Positions 46,768 to 55,788 of a stretch of DNA of 64,000 nt are shown here, one piece after another (the first letter of the stretch is position 1; every line of letters starts with the position of its first letter). This stretch comes from Agrococcus beijingensis (GTDB taxonomy: Bacteria; Actinomycetota; Actinomycetes; Actinomycetales; Microbacteriaceae): contig NZ_CP132360.1 in assembly GCF_030758955.1 (NCBI RefSeq), forward strand, positions 610,587 to 674,586, in the 5' to 3' direction. A model generated the notes under the pieces. The model searched no databases. It saw only the letters and a list, made by a program, of their open reading frames with translations, and had not been told where the DNA came from. A program made the position numbers and the translations under genes.

Positions 46768-46940
46768 GGCCAGTCAGGCACGGGAGGGCGCCAGTCAGAC
46801 ACCGCAGGCGCCACTCAGGCACCGCAGGCGCCACTCAGCCACCGCAGGCGCCACTCAGGCACCGCAGGCGCCACTCAGCCACCGCAGGCGCCACTCAGAC
46901 ACCGCAGGCGCCACTCAGGCACGGGAGGCGCCACTCGGGC
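46768..46940 (-). repeat. 20-bp tandem repeat array, opposite orientation
   Basis: Nine units of about 20 bp read, on the minus strand, GAGTGGCGCCTGCGGTGCCT in the main version. The end units read GACTGGCG or GAGTGGCGCCTCCCGTGCCT. They share the GAGTGGCG(CC) core with the first array but face it across an about 47-bp unique core (46721-46767). Confidence 0.95.
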
Positions 46941-46946
46941 GGCGGG

Positions 46947-48197
46947 CTACGGGGCGAACGAGTCCGTGACGATGCGCACGTCGGGACCCAGCGCATCCGT
47001 CACGAGGGCCAGGCCCGACTCGACCGTCAGGTCGTTGCGCCAGGCCGAGCGGGTGATCGGCTCGGCGGCGTCGACGAGCGGATGCAGCTGCAGGTTGCGG
47101 CGGTTGATCCACTGCTGCGAGACGAACTGCTGCGGCGTCAGGTCGAAGTGCATGTAGATCGGCACCGCCGCCGGGTCGATTACCTCGACCGGCCCGCCCG
47201 GCACGCCGACGAGCGAGAACTGCGCCACCGCGCTCACCACCCGCGGAATGGCCATCTGCGTCGTCACCGAGTTGCCCAGCGAGTAGTAGACGAACGCGCG
47301 CGAGCCGTCGGCGCGCGTCAGCCACTCTGCCTCCTGCAGCACGTGCGGATGCGTGCCGAGGATCACCTCGGCGCCCAGGTCGGCCAGACGCTGCGCCTGC
47401 TCCCGCTGCCGCGCGTTGACGACCGTCGAGTACTCGTCGCCCCAGTGCACCGCGATGATCGTCGCGTCGGCGATCTGCTCGGCCTCGGCCATCTGCTGCT
47501 CGACGAGCGGATCGTCGAGCCACGTCACGACGGTGTCGTTCGTGGGCGTGTTCGACAGGTCGACGAAGTTCAAGAAGGCGACCGTGAGCGGCCCGTCGAC
47601 GCCCACGGGCACCTCGGCGGTCGGCACGAGCGCCTGCTCCTCGGCCGAGCGGAAGGCGCCGGAGATGAGCAGCGGGTCGAGGCCGTCCCACACCGCCCGC
47701 GTCAGGTCGACGCCCACCTGCCCGCGGTCGAACGTGTGGTTGTTGCCGAGGCCGATCGTGTTGCAGCCGGCCGCGGCGATGCCCTCGGCGAACTCGACCG
47801 GAGCGTTGAACGCCGGGAAGTACGACAACCCCAGCTCGACGCCGCCCGAGGGTGCCTCCTGGTTGCAGTAGACGAGGTCGCTGTCGGCCCAGATGGGCTT
47901 GGCGGCGTCGAAGAACTGGCCGTAGTCGTACCCGCCGTCCTCCGTGCGCGCATCCATCGTCACCGAGTCGTGCGGCAGGATGTCGCCCATCGCGCTCACC
48001 GAGACGGTGACCGGCTCGGCTGTCGGCGTGGGCGTCGGGGTCGCGGATGCCGTGGGCTCGGCCGCGACGTCGCTGGCCGAGGGTGCCGGGTCGAGCGAGC
48101 CCTGCTGGCAGCCGGTGAGCAGCAGTGCGGCGCCCGCCGTGAGCGCGGCGAGGCGCACGAGACGTGCGGAACGGGTGCGCGGAGCCTGCTGCAGCAT
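46947..48197 (-). CDS. CapA-family lipoprotein (poly-gamma-glutamate synthesis type)
   Basis: The 416-residue protein has a lipoprotein signal peptide with lipobox LLTGC at Cys30 and a Ser/Thr/Pro linker to about residue 63. The CapA metallophosphatase-like domain contains SAMGDILPHDSV, DSDLVYCNQEAPSGG, TIGLGNNHTFDRG, IAVHWGDEYS and VILGTHPHVLQEAEW, which give the expected Asp, Asn and His metal ligands. CapA was first described in poly-gamma-glutamate capsule export, but no pgsB or pgsC genes are near. The role is therefore unclear. TAGCCT (48204-48209 complement) lies 6 nt before the ATG, a leaderless start. Confidence 0.92.
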   Translation of the reverse strand: MLQQAPRTRSARLVRLAALTAGAALLLTGCQQGSLDPAPSASDVAAEPTASATPTPTPTAEPVTVSVSAMGDILPHDSVTMDARTEDGGYDYGQFFDAAKPIWADSDLVYCNQEAPSGGVELGLSYFPAFNAPVEFAEGIAAAGCNTIGLGNNHTFDRGQVGVDLTRAVWDGLDPLLISGAFRSAEEQALVPTAEVPVGVDGPLTVAFLNFVDLSNTPTNDTVVTWLDDPLVEQQMAEAEQIADATIIAVHWGDEYSTVVNARQREQAQRLADLGAEVILGTHPHVLQEAEWLTRADGSRAFVYYSLGNSVTTQMAIPRVVSAVAQFSLVGVPGGPVEVIDPAAVPIYMHFDLTPQQFVSQQWINRRNLQLHPLVDAAEPITRSAWRNDLTVESGLALVTDALGPDVRIVTDSFAP

Positions 48198-48222
48198 GCG
48201 GCCAGGCTACGCGGCTGGCGCG

Positions 48223-48549
48223 TCAGTCCATCGCCGCGAACAGCACGTACAGGCCGATCACGACGACGATGCCGAGCAGTGCCATGCCCCAGTCGCCGTT
48301 CGTTCGCGGGCCGCCGCCGCTGGGCGAGCGCCTCGAGCTCGAGCCCGCGCTCGAGCTCGAGCCCCAGCTCCACGACGACCCTCTCGATCTCGAGCCCGAG
48401 CGCGAGCGCGATCCCGACGAGCCGCCGAAGAGGCCGCCGCCGCCCGACCGCGATCCGCCGCCCATGAAGCTGCGGCCGGACGACCGGCCGAAGCCGCCGC
48501 CACCGCCGCTGCGCTTGCCGCCGCCGCTGCGGCCACTCACCTTGCCCAT
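48223..48549 (-). CDS. Gly/Ser/Arg-rich small membrane protein
   Basis: The 108-residue protein has an about 80-residue low-complexity region of GGG, SGS and SRSR runs (for example RSGGGGLFGGSSGSRSRSGS), then one membrane helix (MALLGIVVVIGLYVLFAAM) at the C-terminus. It would be a tail-anchored protein with a basic cytoplasmic tail. Support for a real gene is the TAGCCT box (48556-48561 complement) exactly 6 nt before the ATG, the same spacing as in capA next to it, and the clean hydrophobic end. Function unknown. Confidence 0.65.
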   Translation of the reverse strand: MGKVSGRSGGGKRSGGGGGFGRSSGRSFMGGGSRSGGGGLFGGSSGSRSRSGSRSRGSSWSWGSSSSAGSSSRRSPSGGGPRTNGDWGMALLGIVVVIGLYVLFAAMD

Positions 48550-48701
48550 GCGGGCAGGCTACGACGTGCGTCTGCGAGCGCGCCCGGGTCCGCGAGACCA
48601 CCGCTCGTGCGCATGGAGCAGCAGACTCTCTGCACGCCCAGCATCAATCCGCCGATCCCTGGCACAATCGAACGAACACTGCGCCTGCCGAGAGGGCCCC
48701 G

Positions 48702-51700
48702 ATGCTGCGATGGATCAAGCGCCATCGCCGATCGTCGACCGCGGCAGGCCTCGTGACCGCCGTGAGCATCGCGCTGGGCGTCGTGGCGTTCAGCCACGAC
48801 GGGTTCACCACCACCGATGTCGAGATGCACGACGGCAGCGTCTGGGTGACGAAGAGCGACACCCTGCAGCTCGGCCACCTCAACGTGCAGGCGGGCGAGC
48901 TCGACGCCGCGCTCACCTCGCCCTCGAACAGCTTCGACGTGCTGCAGGATGCGGGCCGGGTGCTGCTGCTCGCGCACGACACCTCGACGGCGATGGTCGT
49001 CGACCCAGCGACCGTGCAGGCCGGCACCGCCATCACCCTGCCGCCCGGCGGCGCGATCGCGATGGGCGGCGGCATGGTCGCGGTCACCGATCCCGAGACC
49101 GGCATGCTGTGGCCGATGCGCTGGGCCGACCTGCCGGCCTTCGCGCCCGCGACCACGGAGCCGGCGATCGAGGTCGGCGGCGGGGTCGTCGCCGCGGTCG
49201 GTCGCGACGGCACGATCGTCGCGGTCTCGCCGGAGACGGGCGTCGAGATGACGGTGCGCGAGGGCGACGACGGGCTCGAGCCGCAGTCGCGCGAGCGCGG
49301 CGAGCTGCGCGGCATGGACGAGCCGACGATCACGATGGTCGGCGATCGCCCGGTGGTGCTCGATGCCGCATCGCAGACGCTGCTGCTGCCGGGCGGCGCG
49401 GTGCAGACCGAGGCGGATGCGGTGCTGCAGCAGGTGGGCGACGCGGCCGACCGGGTGCTGCTCGCGAGCCCGACGTCGCTGGTCAGGCAGCCGCTCGACG
49501 GCGGCGGTGCGAGCATCGACGAGGTCGCCGACACGGGGTCGGACGCGGTCGCGCCCGTGCAGCTCGGCGGCTGCGCCTTCGGCATCTGGCCGGCCACCGG
49601 TCGGTTCGTGCGCGACTGCGCCGACGACGGCCGCGACACCGAGGAGCTGGTCGAGCAGGCGGCAGGCACGCCGCTGGTGTTCCGGGTGAACCGCGACACG
49701 GTCGTGCTCAACCAGTTCGCGGCAGGTCGCTCGTGGCTGCTGTCGGACGAGTTGATCATGGTCGACAACTGGGACGACCTGGTGCCCCCGCAGTCCGAGG
49801 AGACGAGCGACGAGGAGTCCGAGTCGACCGAGGACGTCTTCGAGAACGTCACCCCACCCGTCACCGAGGAGAACTCACCGCCGACCGCGAACGACGACGA
49901 CTTCGGCGCGCGCGCTGGCCGCTCGACCCTGCTGCCGGTGCTCTGGAACGACAGCGACCCCGACGGCGACGTGCTCACCGCATCCCTCTCCGGCGACGTG
50001 CCCGAGGGCGTTTCGGTCGCCGCCGTCGAGAACGACTCGCAGCTGCAGGTGCAGCTCTCCCCCTCCTACGCCGGCGGCGACTTCGCCTTCGAGTACGCGG
50101 TCGCCGACGGTCGCGGCGAGAGCGACACCGCGACGGTGCGCCTGGCAGTGCGCGGCGACGACGAGAACTCCGTGCCCGAGCCGCTGCGCGAGACCACGTT
50201 CGTCGTCGAGCAGGGCGCGACGGCCGAGTACCAGGTGCTGCAGGACTGGCACGACCCCGACGGCGACGACATGGTGCTCGTCGACGCGGTCAGCGACTCC
50301 GGTGACACGATCCAGACGGATGCGTCGGGTCGGCTCGTCTACACCGCCACCGGGGAGGCGGGCCTCCAGGCGGTGCTGCTGACGATCTCGGACGGCCGCG
50401 ACAGCACGACCGGTGAGCTGCAGGTCGACGTGCGCGAGCCCGGCAGCGCGCCGCCGTTCGCCAACGCCGACTTCGTCTCGACGGTCGCCGGCCGCGAGGT
50501 GGCCGTGCGCCCGCTGCTGAACGACTACTCGCCCAGCGGCGCCCCGCTGCGGCTCGCGCAGGTCGGCGAGGTGCCCGGCGTGACGATGCAGTGGGATCCG
50601 ACGACCGGCACCGTGCGCATCGTCGACGGCCCGGTCGGCACCCACTACTTCAGCTACATCGTCGCCGCCGACGGCCCCGAGACCGCCTCCGGCCGCATCC
50701 GCGTCGACATCCGCGAGCCCGACGACGAGGCCCGCCCGGTCGCGGTGCGCGACACGGCGCTGCTGCCGCAGCAGGGCGAGGCGCTCGTCGACCTGCTCGC
50801 CAACGACGTCGACCCGACCGGCGGCGTGCTGGTGGTGCAGCAGCTGACGATCGAGAACGGCGCCCCGATCTCGGTCGAGCTGATCGACCGACGGCTCGCG
50901 CGCATCCGCGATGCGCGCGGCATCGACGCGCCGTTCCAATTCAGCTACACCGTCTCGAACGGGCGCTTCAGCGAGACCGGCACCGTTGAGGTGATCCCGG
51001 TCGCGCCGCCCGCCCAGCCGCGGGCACCGGTCGCGGTCGACGATAGCGCGACGGTCCGCGCCGGCGACTTCCAGACCGTCGACGTGCTCGGCAACGACTT
51101 CTCGCCCGACGGGGGCGCGTTCGCGCTGTCCCCGCAGCTCGTCGACGGCGGCTTCGCCTCGCTCGACGAGGGCCTCGCCTTCGTGTCGGAGGGCCGGCTG
51201 CGCGTGCACGCGCTCGAGGCCGCGTCGGGCAGGGTGACCATCGCCTACGAGATCGTCGACGAGCTCGGCAACCGCGACAGCGCCACGCTGACGGTCGAGG
51301 TCGTGCCGCGCGCCGACGCGGGCAACGATCCCCCGATGCCTCGCACCGTCACCTCGCGCGTGCTCGCGGGCTCGTCGGTGCGCATCCCCATCCCCCTCGA
51401 GGGCATCGACCCCGACGGCGACGGCGTCGACCTGGTCGGCTACGACTCGGCCCCCGACCAGGGCGAGATCACCGAGACCGGTGCCGACCACTTCGTCTTC
51501 GAGGCCTACCCCGACGCGGCGGGCACTGTCGAGTTCGTCTACCGCGTGCGCGACCGCTGGGGCGAGGAGGCGACGGCATCGGCGATCATCGGCATCGCGC
51601 CCGCCGCGAGCGTCAACCAGACGCCATTCGCCGAGCTCGACACCGTCGTCGCGCGGCCCGACCGCAGCATCGCCATCCCGGTGCTCGACAACGACTCCGA

Positions 51701-54700
51701 CCCCGATCAGGATCCCCTCTCGCTCCAGCCGGAGAAGCTCGAGCTGCCGCCCGAGCTCGAGGGCGCCGCCATCGACCGCGAGCGCGGCACGATCGACCTG
51801 CGCACGCCCGCCGTGCCCGGCATCCACCAGTTCACCTACGGCGTGGAGGACTCCGGCGGCGCCTCGACCACGGGCACGGTCATGCTGACGGTCGACGCCG
51901 ACGCGCAGCTGCTGCCGCCGATCGCGAAGGACGACCCCGTCCCCGCCGCCGACGTGGTGCTCGGGCAGCCCATGCGGGTGCCGGTGCTCGCCAACGACGT
52001 CGACCCCGACGGCGACGCCGACGAGCTGCAGCTCTCGATCGTGACCGGTCGGGGAACGGTGGTCGGCGACGAGGTCGAGGTCGAGCCGACGGATGCGTTC
52101 CAGGTCATCACCTACCGGGTGACGGATGTCGACGGTCAGACCGCGGAGGCGTTCCTGAGCGTGCCCGCGGTGCGGAGCCCCGCGCCCATGCTCGCGAGCA
52201 CCGAGCCGGTGCAGGTGCCGTCGGGGGTGCTGCGCGAGCTGCCGCTGCGCGAGTTCGTCGTGGTCTCCTCCGGCAACGCGCCGCGCATCACCTCGGGCGA
52301 GACGGTGACCGCCGTCAACGCCGACGGCTCGGCGCTGGTGATCGACCCGGAGACGCTCGCCTACACCTCCGTGGCGGGCTACACCGGGCCCGCGTCGATC
52401 ACCTTCGAGGTGACCGACGGCACGAGTCCCGAGGATCCGGCGGGCAACACCGCGGTGCTGACGATCCCCATCGAGGTGATCGCCTCGAGCGTGATCCCGC
52501 CGATCTTCGCCGGCGCGAGCCTCGAGGTGGTGGCAGGCGAGCGGGCGACCGAGTTCGACCTGCGCGCGGCCACCACCGACCCCGACCCCGGCGACCTCGA
52601 GGCGATGCGCTACGACGGGCTCGCCGGCTCGGGCGAGGGCGTGCTCGCCTCGCTGAACGGCTCGGTCTTCACCGCGAGCGCTGAGCGCACGACCCGCCCT
52701 GGCACCACGACGTCGTACCAGGTGCGCATCACCGACCCGCACGGCAACGAGATCACCGGCACGGTGCTGCTCACGGTGGTGGCGACCGACCGGCCGCTGG
52801 CGGCCACAGAGATCGACGCGGTCGAGGGCGTGCAGGGCCAGCCGCTCGTGATCGACGTGCTGCGCAACGACTTCAACCCATACGCGAACGACGGCGTGCC
52901 GCTGCGCGTCGTCGACGCGCAGGTCGCCGCGGGCGACGGCGTCGCATCGTTCGGCGATCGCGAGGCCACCGTCACCCCCGGCCCCGACTTCTCCGGGCTG
53001 CTGACGGTGCAGTACACGGTGGAGGACGCGACCGAGCTGACCGAGCGCCGCGTGACCGGCACGGTCGCCGTCACCGTGAAGGGCAGGCCCGACGCGCCGC
53101 TGCGGCCCAACGTCAAGTCGGTCGGGGACCGTCAGGTCACGCTCGAATGGGCGGCGCCGCTGTCGAACGGCGCCCCCATCACCGGCTACCTGGTGCAGTC
53201 GGCCGACGGCTCCGCGTCGCAGCAGTGCCCCTCGACGACCTGCGCGATCGAGGGGCTCCAGAACAACGTCACCTACACGTTCCACGTCACCGCGCAGAAC
53301 GAGGTGGGCGACTCCGACGCCTCCCCCGCTTCCGCCGACGCCCGCCCCGACGTGCGGCCCGAGGCGCCGCCGGCGCCCACAGCGACCCGCGGCGACACGC
53401 AGCTCGACATCGCGTGGGCACCGGCCGTCTCGAACGGCTCGCCCGTGACCAACTACATCCTCGAGATCTCGCCGGCACCGGCGAGCGGCACGATCATGGT
53501 CGAGACCGGCACCGCGACCTCCTACACCTGGACGGGACTCGCCAACGGCACCGCCTACTCGTTCCGCGTGCGGGCCGAGAACCTGGCGCCAGAGCCGGGC
53601 GACTGGTCGACCTCGTCGCGGGCCGAGACGCCCGCCGGCCGGCCGTTCCCGGTGACCGGCGTCACCAGCTCGGTCGACCGCTCCATCCCGCGCGAGGTGC
53701 AGATGTCGGTGTCGTGGGCTGCGGCGAACGGCAACGGCGCCGAGGTCACGACCTACACGGTGACGCCGTCGCGAGGTCAGGCGCAGACGGTCACCGGCAC
53801 CAGCGCCAGCTTCGCGAGCATCCCCGCCGACGGGTCGGAGATCACCTTCACCGTGGTCGCGACCAACGCGGTCGGCGCGAGCGACGCATCCGCCCCCACC
53901 CCCGCGCTCCGCGCGGTGAACGGGCCGGAAGCGCCCGGCTCGGTGAGCGTGGTCGACGGCGACGGCCAGGTGCAGGTGAGCTTCGCGCCAGGCGCGACGA
54001 ACGGGCTGCGCGCCGACGAGGTGCTGTTCGAGGTGTCGAGCGCCGCAGGCGTGCAGCAGATGGGCCCCGGCGGCACCTACACCGGACTCAGCAACCACGG
54101 CGGGCCCTACGCGGTGCAGGTGCGCGCCTTCGCGATCATCGACGGGCAGCGCTACGAGAGCGCCTGGGCGGCGTCGAGCAACCAGGCCAGCCCGTACGGG
54201 CCTCCGCCGGCACCCACAATCTGGATGACGTCGCAGACCGAGCAGGTGACCTACTTCTGGCAGCCGAACGGCACGAACGGGCGACCGCTCGCGCGCATCG
54301 AGTGGACGCAGGAGAACGCCGGCGCCGACATCAAGTCGGTGGACCCGACCGCAGGCTCGCAGTCGCAGAGCCTGCCCGGCGGTCATCAGGCGTTCATGAC
54401 CGCGATCGTGGTGGATGTGGACGGCAACGTGAGCGAGCGGGTCACGGTCGGTCCCGTGGTCGCCGGCTACCAGCCCGGCGTCATCTCGCTGCAGCGAGGC
54501 CCCGTCGCCCACCGCGACACGTGCAACGTCGGCAAGCCGACGCCGTGCTACGCCTACGAGCTGCACTGGAGCAACATGGTGCCAGGCACGTACGACTACA
54601 ACTGCTTCCACACGGTGGGCCTCGGGCAGCCCGCCACGCGCCGTGTCGTCATCCCGGCCGCGAGCGGCTCCACCCGGGTCGAGATCGACGACTCCTGGCT

Positions 54701-54800
54701 CTGCCACAGCGGCGAAGCGGGCGAGGCGTGGATGACCGTGACGGGCGGGCCGAGCAGTCAGGACATCATCACGCCACGCATCGCCTGGCCCGGGCCCTGA
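48702..54800 (+). CDS. Giant surface protein with Ig-like/cadherin-like and fibronectin III repeats
   Basis: The 2032-residue protein has a short basic N-terminus and one signal-anchor helix at about 14-30 (TAAGLVTAVSIALGVVAF). Residues about 35-370 look like a beta-propeller-type domain. An acidic linker (EETSDEESESTEDV) follows. From about 391 to 1455 there are roughly ten beta-sandwich repeats with calcium-type motifs such as NDSDPDGD, NDVDPTGG, NDFSPDGG and NDVDPDGDAD. From about 1460 to 1830 there are four fibronectin III modules (VTLEWAAPLSNGAPITGYLV and similar), and a C-terminal region with cysteine pairs ends the protein. Similar proteins in related actinobacteria are usually followed by MoxR ATPase, DUF58 and transglutaminase genes, which are absent here. 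Confidence 0.9.
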   Translation: MLRWIKRHRRSSTAAGLVTAVSIALGVVAFSHDGFTTTDVEMHDGSVWVTKSDTLQLGHLNVQAGELDAALTSPSNSFDVLQDAGRVLLLAHDTSTAMVVDPATVQAGTAITLPPGGAIAMGGGMVAVTDPETGMLWPMRWADLPAFAPATTEPAIEVGGGVVAAVGRDGTIVAVSPETGVEMTVREGDDGLEPQSRERGELRGMDEPTITMVGDRPVVLDAASQTLLLPGGAVQTEADAVLQQVGDAADRVLLASPTSLVRQPLDGGGASIDEVADTGSDAVAPVQLGGCAFGIWPATGRFVRDCADDGRDTEELVEQAAGTPLVFRVNRDTVVLNQFAAGRSWLLSDELIMVDNWDDLVPPQSEETSDEESESTEDVFENVTPPVTEENSPPTANDDDFGARAGRSTLLPVLWNDSDPDGDVLTASLSGDVPEGVSVAAVENDSQLQVQLSPSYAGGDFAFEYAVADGRGESDTATVRLAVRGDDENSVPEPLRETTFVVEQGATAEYQVLQDWHDPDGDDMVLVDAVSDSGDTIQTDASGRLVYTATGEAGLQAVLLTISDGRDSTTGELQVDVREPGSAPPFANADFVSTVAGREVAVRPLLNDYSPSGAPLRLAQVGEVPGVTMQWDPTTGTVRIVDGPVGTHYFSYIVAADGPETASGRIRVDIREPDDEARPVAVRDTALLPQQGEALVDLLANDVDPTGGVLVVQQLTIENGAPISVELIDRRLARIRDARGIDAPFQFSYTVSNGRFSETGTVEVIPVAPPAQPRAPVAVDDSATVRAGDFQTVDVLGNDFSPDGGAFALSPQLVDGGFASLDEGLAFVSEGRLRVHALEAASGRVTIAYEIVDELGNRDSATLTVEVVPRADAGNDPPMPRTVTSRVLAGSSVRIPIPLEGIDPDGDGVDLVGYDSAPDQGEITETGADHFVFEAYPDAAGTVEFVYRVRDRWGEEATASAIIGIAPAASVNQTPFAELDTVVARPDRSIAIPVLDNDSDPDQDPLSLQPEKLELPPELEGAAIDRERGTIDLRTPAVPGIHQFTYGVEDSGGASTTGTVMLTVDADAQLLPPIAKDDPVPAADVVLGQPMRVPVLANDVDPDGDADELQLSIVTGRGTVVGDEVEVEPTDAFQVITYRVTDVDGQTAEAFLSVPAVRSPAPMLASTEPVQVPSGVLRELPLREFVVVSSGNAPRITSGETVTAVNADGSALVIDPETLAYTSVAGYTGPASITFEVTDGTSPEDPAGNTAVLTIPIEVIASSVIPPIFAGASLEVVAGERATEFDLRAATTDPDPGDLEAMRYDGLAGSGEGVLASLNGSVFTASAERTTRPGTTTSYQVRITDPHGNEITGTVLLTVVATDRPLAATEIDAVEGVQGQPLVIDVLRNDFNPYANDGVPLRVVDAQVAAGDGVASFGDREATVTPGPDFSGLLTVQYTVEDATELTERRVTGTVAVTVKGRPDAPLRPNVKSVGDRQVTLEWAAPLSNGAPITGYLVQSADGSASQQCPSTTCAIEGLQNNVTYTFHVTAQNEVGDSDASPASADARPDVRPEAPPAPTATRGDTQLDIAWAPAVSNGSPVTNYILEISPAPASGTIMVETGTATSYTWTGLANGTAYSFRVRAENLAPEPGDWSTSSRAETPAGRPFPVTGVTSSVDRSIPREVQMSVSWAAANGNGAEVTTYTVTPSRGQAQTVTGTSASFASIPADGSEITFTVVATNAVGASDASAPTPALRAVNGPEAPGSVSVVDGDGQVQVSFAPGATNGLRADEVLFEVSSAAGVQQMGPGGTYTGLSNHGGPYAVQVRAFAIIDGQRYESAWAASSNQASPYGPPPAPTIWMTSQTEQVTYFWQPNGTNGRPLARIEWTQENAGADIKSVDPTAGSQSQSLPGGHQAFMTAIVVDVDGNVSERVTVGPVVAGYQPGVISLQRGPVAHRDTCNVGKPTPCYAYELHWSNMVPGTYDYNCFHTVGLGQPATRRVVIPAASGSTRVEIDDSWLCHSGEAGEAWMTVTGGPSSQDIITPRIAWPGP

Positions 54801-54833
54801 GCCCCGCCTGTCACCGGGGGTGGCAGCGAGCGA

Positions 54834-55676
54834 TCAGTAGTCCGGAGCCGGTCCGGTGCCGAAGAGCTCCTCGAGCGTCGCGACGCGGCGCTCGTGCATG
54901 GCCGTCGACACCTCGACGCCCACATAGCGCACGTGCCACGGCTCCCACTCGTAGCCGGTGACCTCCTCCATGCCCTGCGGGTAGCGCACGACGAAGCCGT
55001 GCTGCCAGGCGTTCGCCGCGATCCAGCGGCCCGCGGCGGTGTCGCCGAAGCACGTGCTCAGGCGGCACTGCCCGCCCGTGCCCGACAGATCGACGGCGAG
55101 GCCGGTCTGGTGCTCGCTGTGCCCCGGCCGGGCGCTGGTCGTGTCGGCCTCGGCCTGCCCGTAGCGGGCGACGTAGCCGCTGTAGAGCTCGGCCTGGCGA
55201 TCGTAGCCGCGATAGGAGGAGAAGACGAACGTGCCTTCGCCGATCTCGGCGCGCATCTGCGCCGACATCGCGGTGAGGGCCGCGTCGCCCTCGGGCCGCA
55301 CGGTCTCTCCGCCCTCCTGCGCGCTCGAGATCGCGACGAGGGCCGGCTGGTACTCGGGCGGCTGCAGCGGGCGGCGCTTGTTGACGAGCACCTGCAGGCT
55401 GCTCGCCGCGTCGATGTCCCAGCTCGCCGCGGGCGGCGCTGCCGGCTCGGGAGCGCTCGGGGCAGCGGGCTGCGGCGGCGCGGCGGGGTCCGGAGCGCTC
55501 GGAGCGGTGGTCGTCGGGCCCGGGGCTGCTGCCGACGGCGCGACCGTGGGCGTCGCGAGCGACGGGCTGGCGGATGCGGTTGCGGGCTCTTGTGCGCGCG
55601 TCGCGTCCGGCATCGACGGCGCACCGCAGCCGGTCAGCACCAGGACCGCCGCCAGCAGCACCCCAGCTCGTCGCAC
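54834..55676 (-). CDS. VanY-like D-alanyl-D-alanine carboxypeptidase lipoprotein (peptidase M15B)
   Basis: The 280-residue product trims the terminal D-Ala from peptidoglycan stems. It has a lipobox LLTG-type motif VLVLTGC at Cys17 and an about 65-residue Pro/Ala/Ser linker. The M15 zinc domain shows FVFSSYRGYDRQAELYSGYV, the zinc motif SEHQTGLAVD with His189 and Asp196, and the catalytic EPWH motif with Glu245 and His248. The GTG at 55674-55676 is chosen as start because CACGAT (55683-55688 complement) lies 6 nt upstream; GGAG is also present but very close. A longer in-frame extension upstream lacks protein character. Confidence 0.9.
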   Translation of the reverse strand: MRRAGVLLAAVLVLTGCGAPSMPDATRAQEPATASASPSLATPTVAPSAAAPGPTTTAPSAPDPAAPPQPAAPSAPEPAAPPAASWDIDAASSLQVLVNKRRPLQPPEYQPALVAISSAQEGGETVRPEGDAALTAMSAQMRAEIGEGTFVFSSYRGYDRQAELYSGYVARYGQAEADTTSARPGHSEHQTGLAVDLSGTGGQCRLSTCFGDTAAGRWIAANAWQHGFVVRYPQGMEEVTGYEWEPWHVRYVGVEVSTAMHERRVATLEELFGTGPAPDY

Positions 55677-55751
55677 GTCTCCATCGTGCCATCGACGGCT
55701 GCGACGACGGGCGCAGAGCGGCTCGGCAGGGTAGCGGGACCGCAAGAACAT

Positions 55752-55766
55752 TCGGTAGACTAACGA
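55752..55766 (+). promoter_or_regulatory. Promoter and candidate operator of the exporter gene
   Basis: TAGACT (55756-55761) lies at the centre of the imperfect palindrome TCGGTA-GAC-TAACGA (55752-55766). A repressor bound here would cover the -10 box, as is common for DHA2 exporters. No regulator gene is adjacent. Confidence 0.45.
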
Positions 55767-55788
55767 TCTCCCGAGAGCAAGGACCCCT

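Noticed and set aside
46421..46940. CRISPR array
   Set aside because: Repeats are contiguous, with no unique spacers of constant length, and no cas genes are present.
46382..46969. Open frames across the 20-bp arrays giving repetitive peptides
   Set aside because: The unit length is not a multiple of three, and peptides are Arg/His/Ala-rich shadows of the repeats without a start signal.
49875..54707. 1610-codon open frame on the minus strand opposite the giant surface protein
   Set aside because: It is the antisense shadow of a gene with clear domain structure; its translation is low-complexity Arg/His/Gly/Val-rich.
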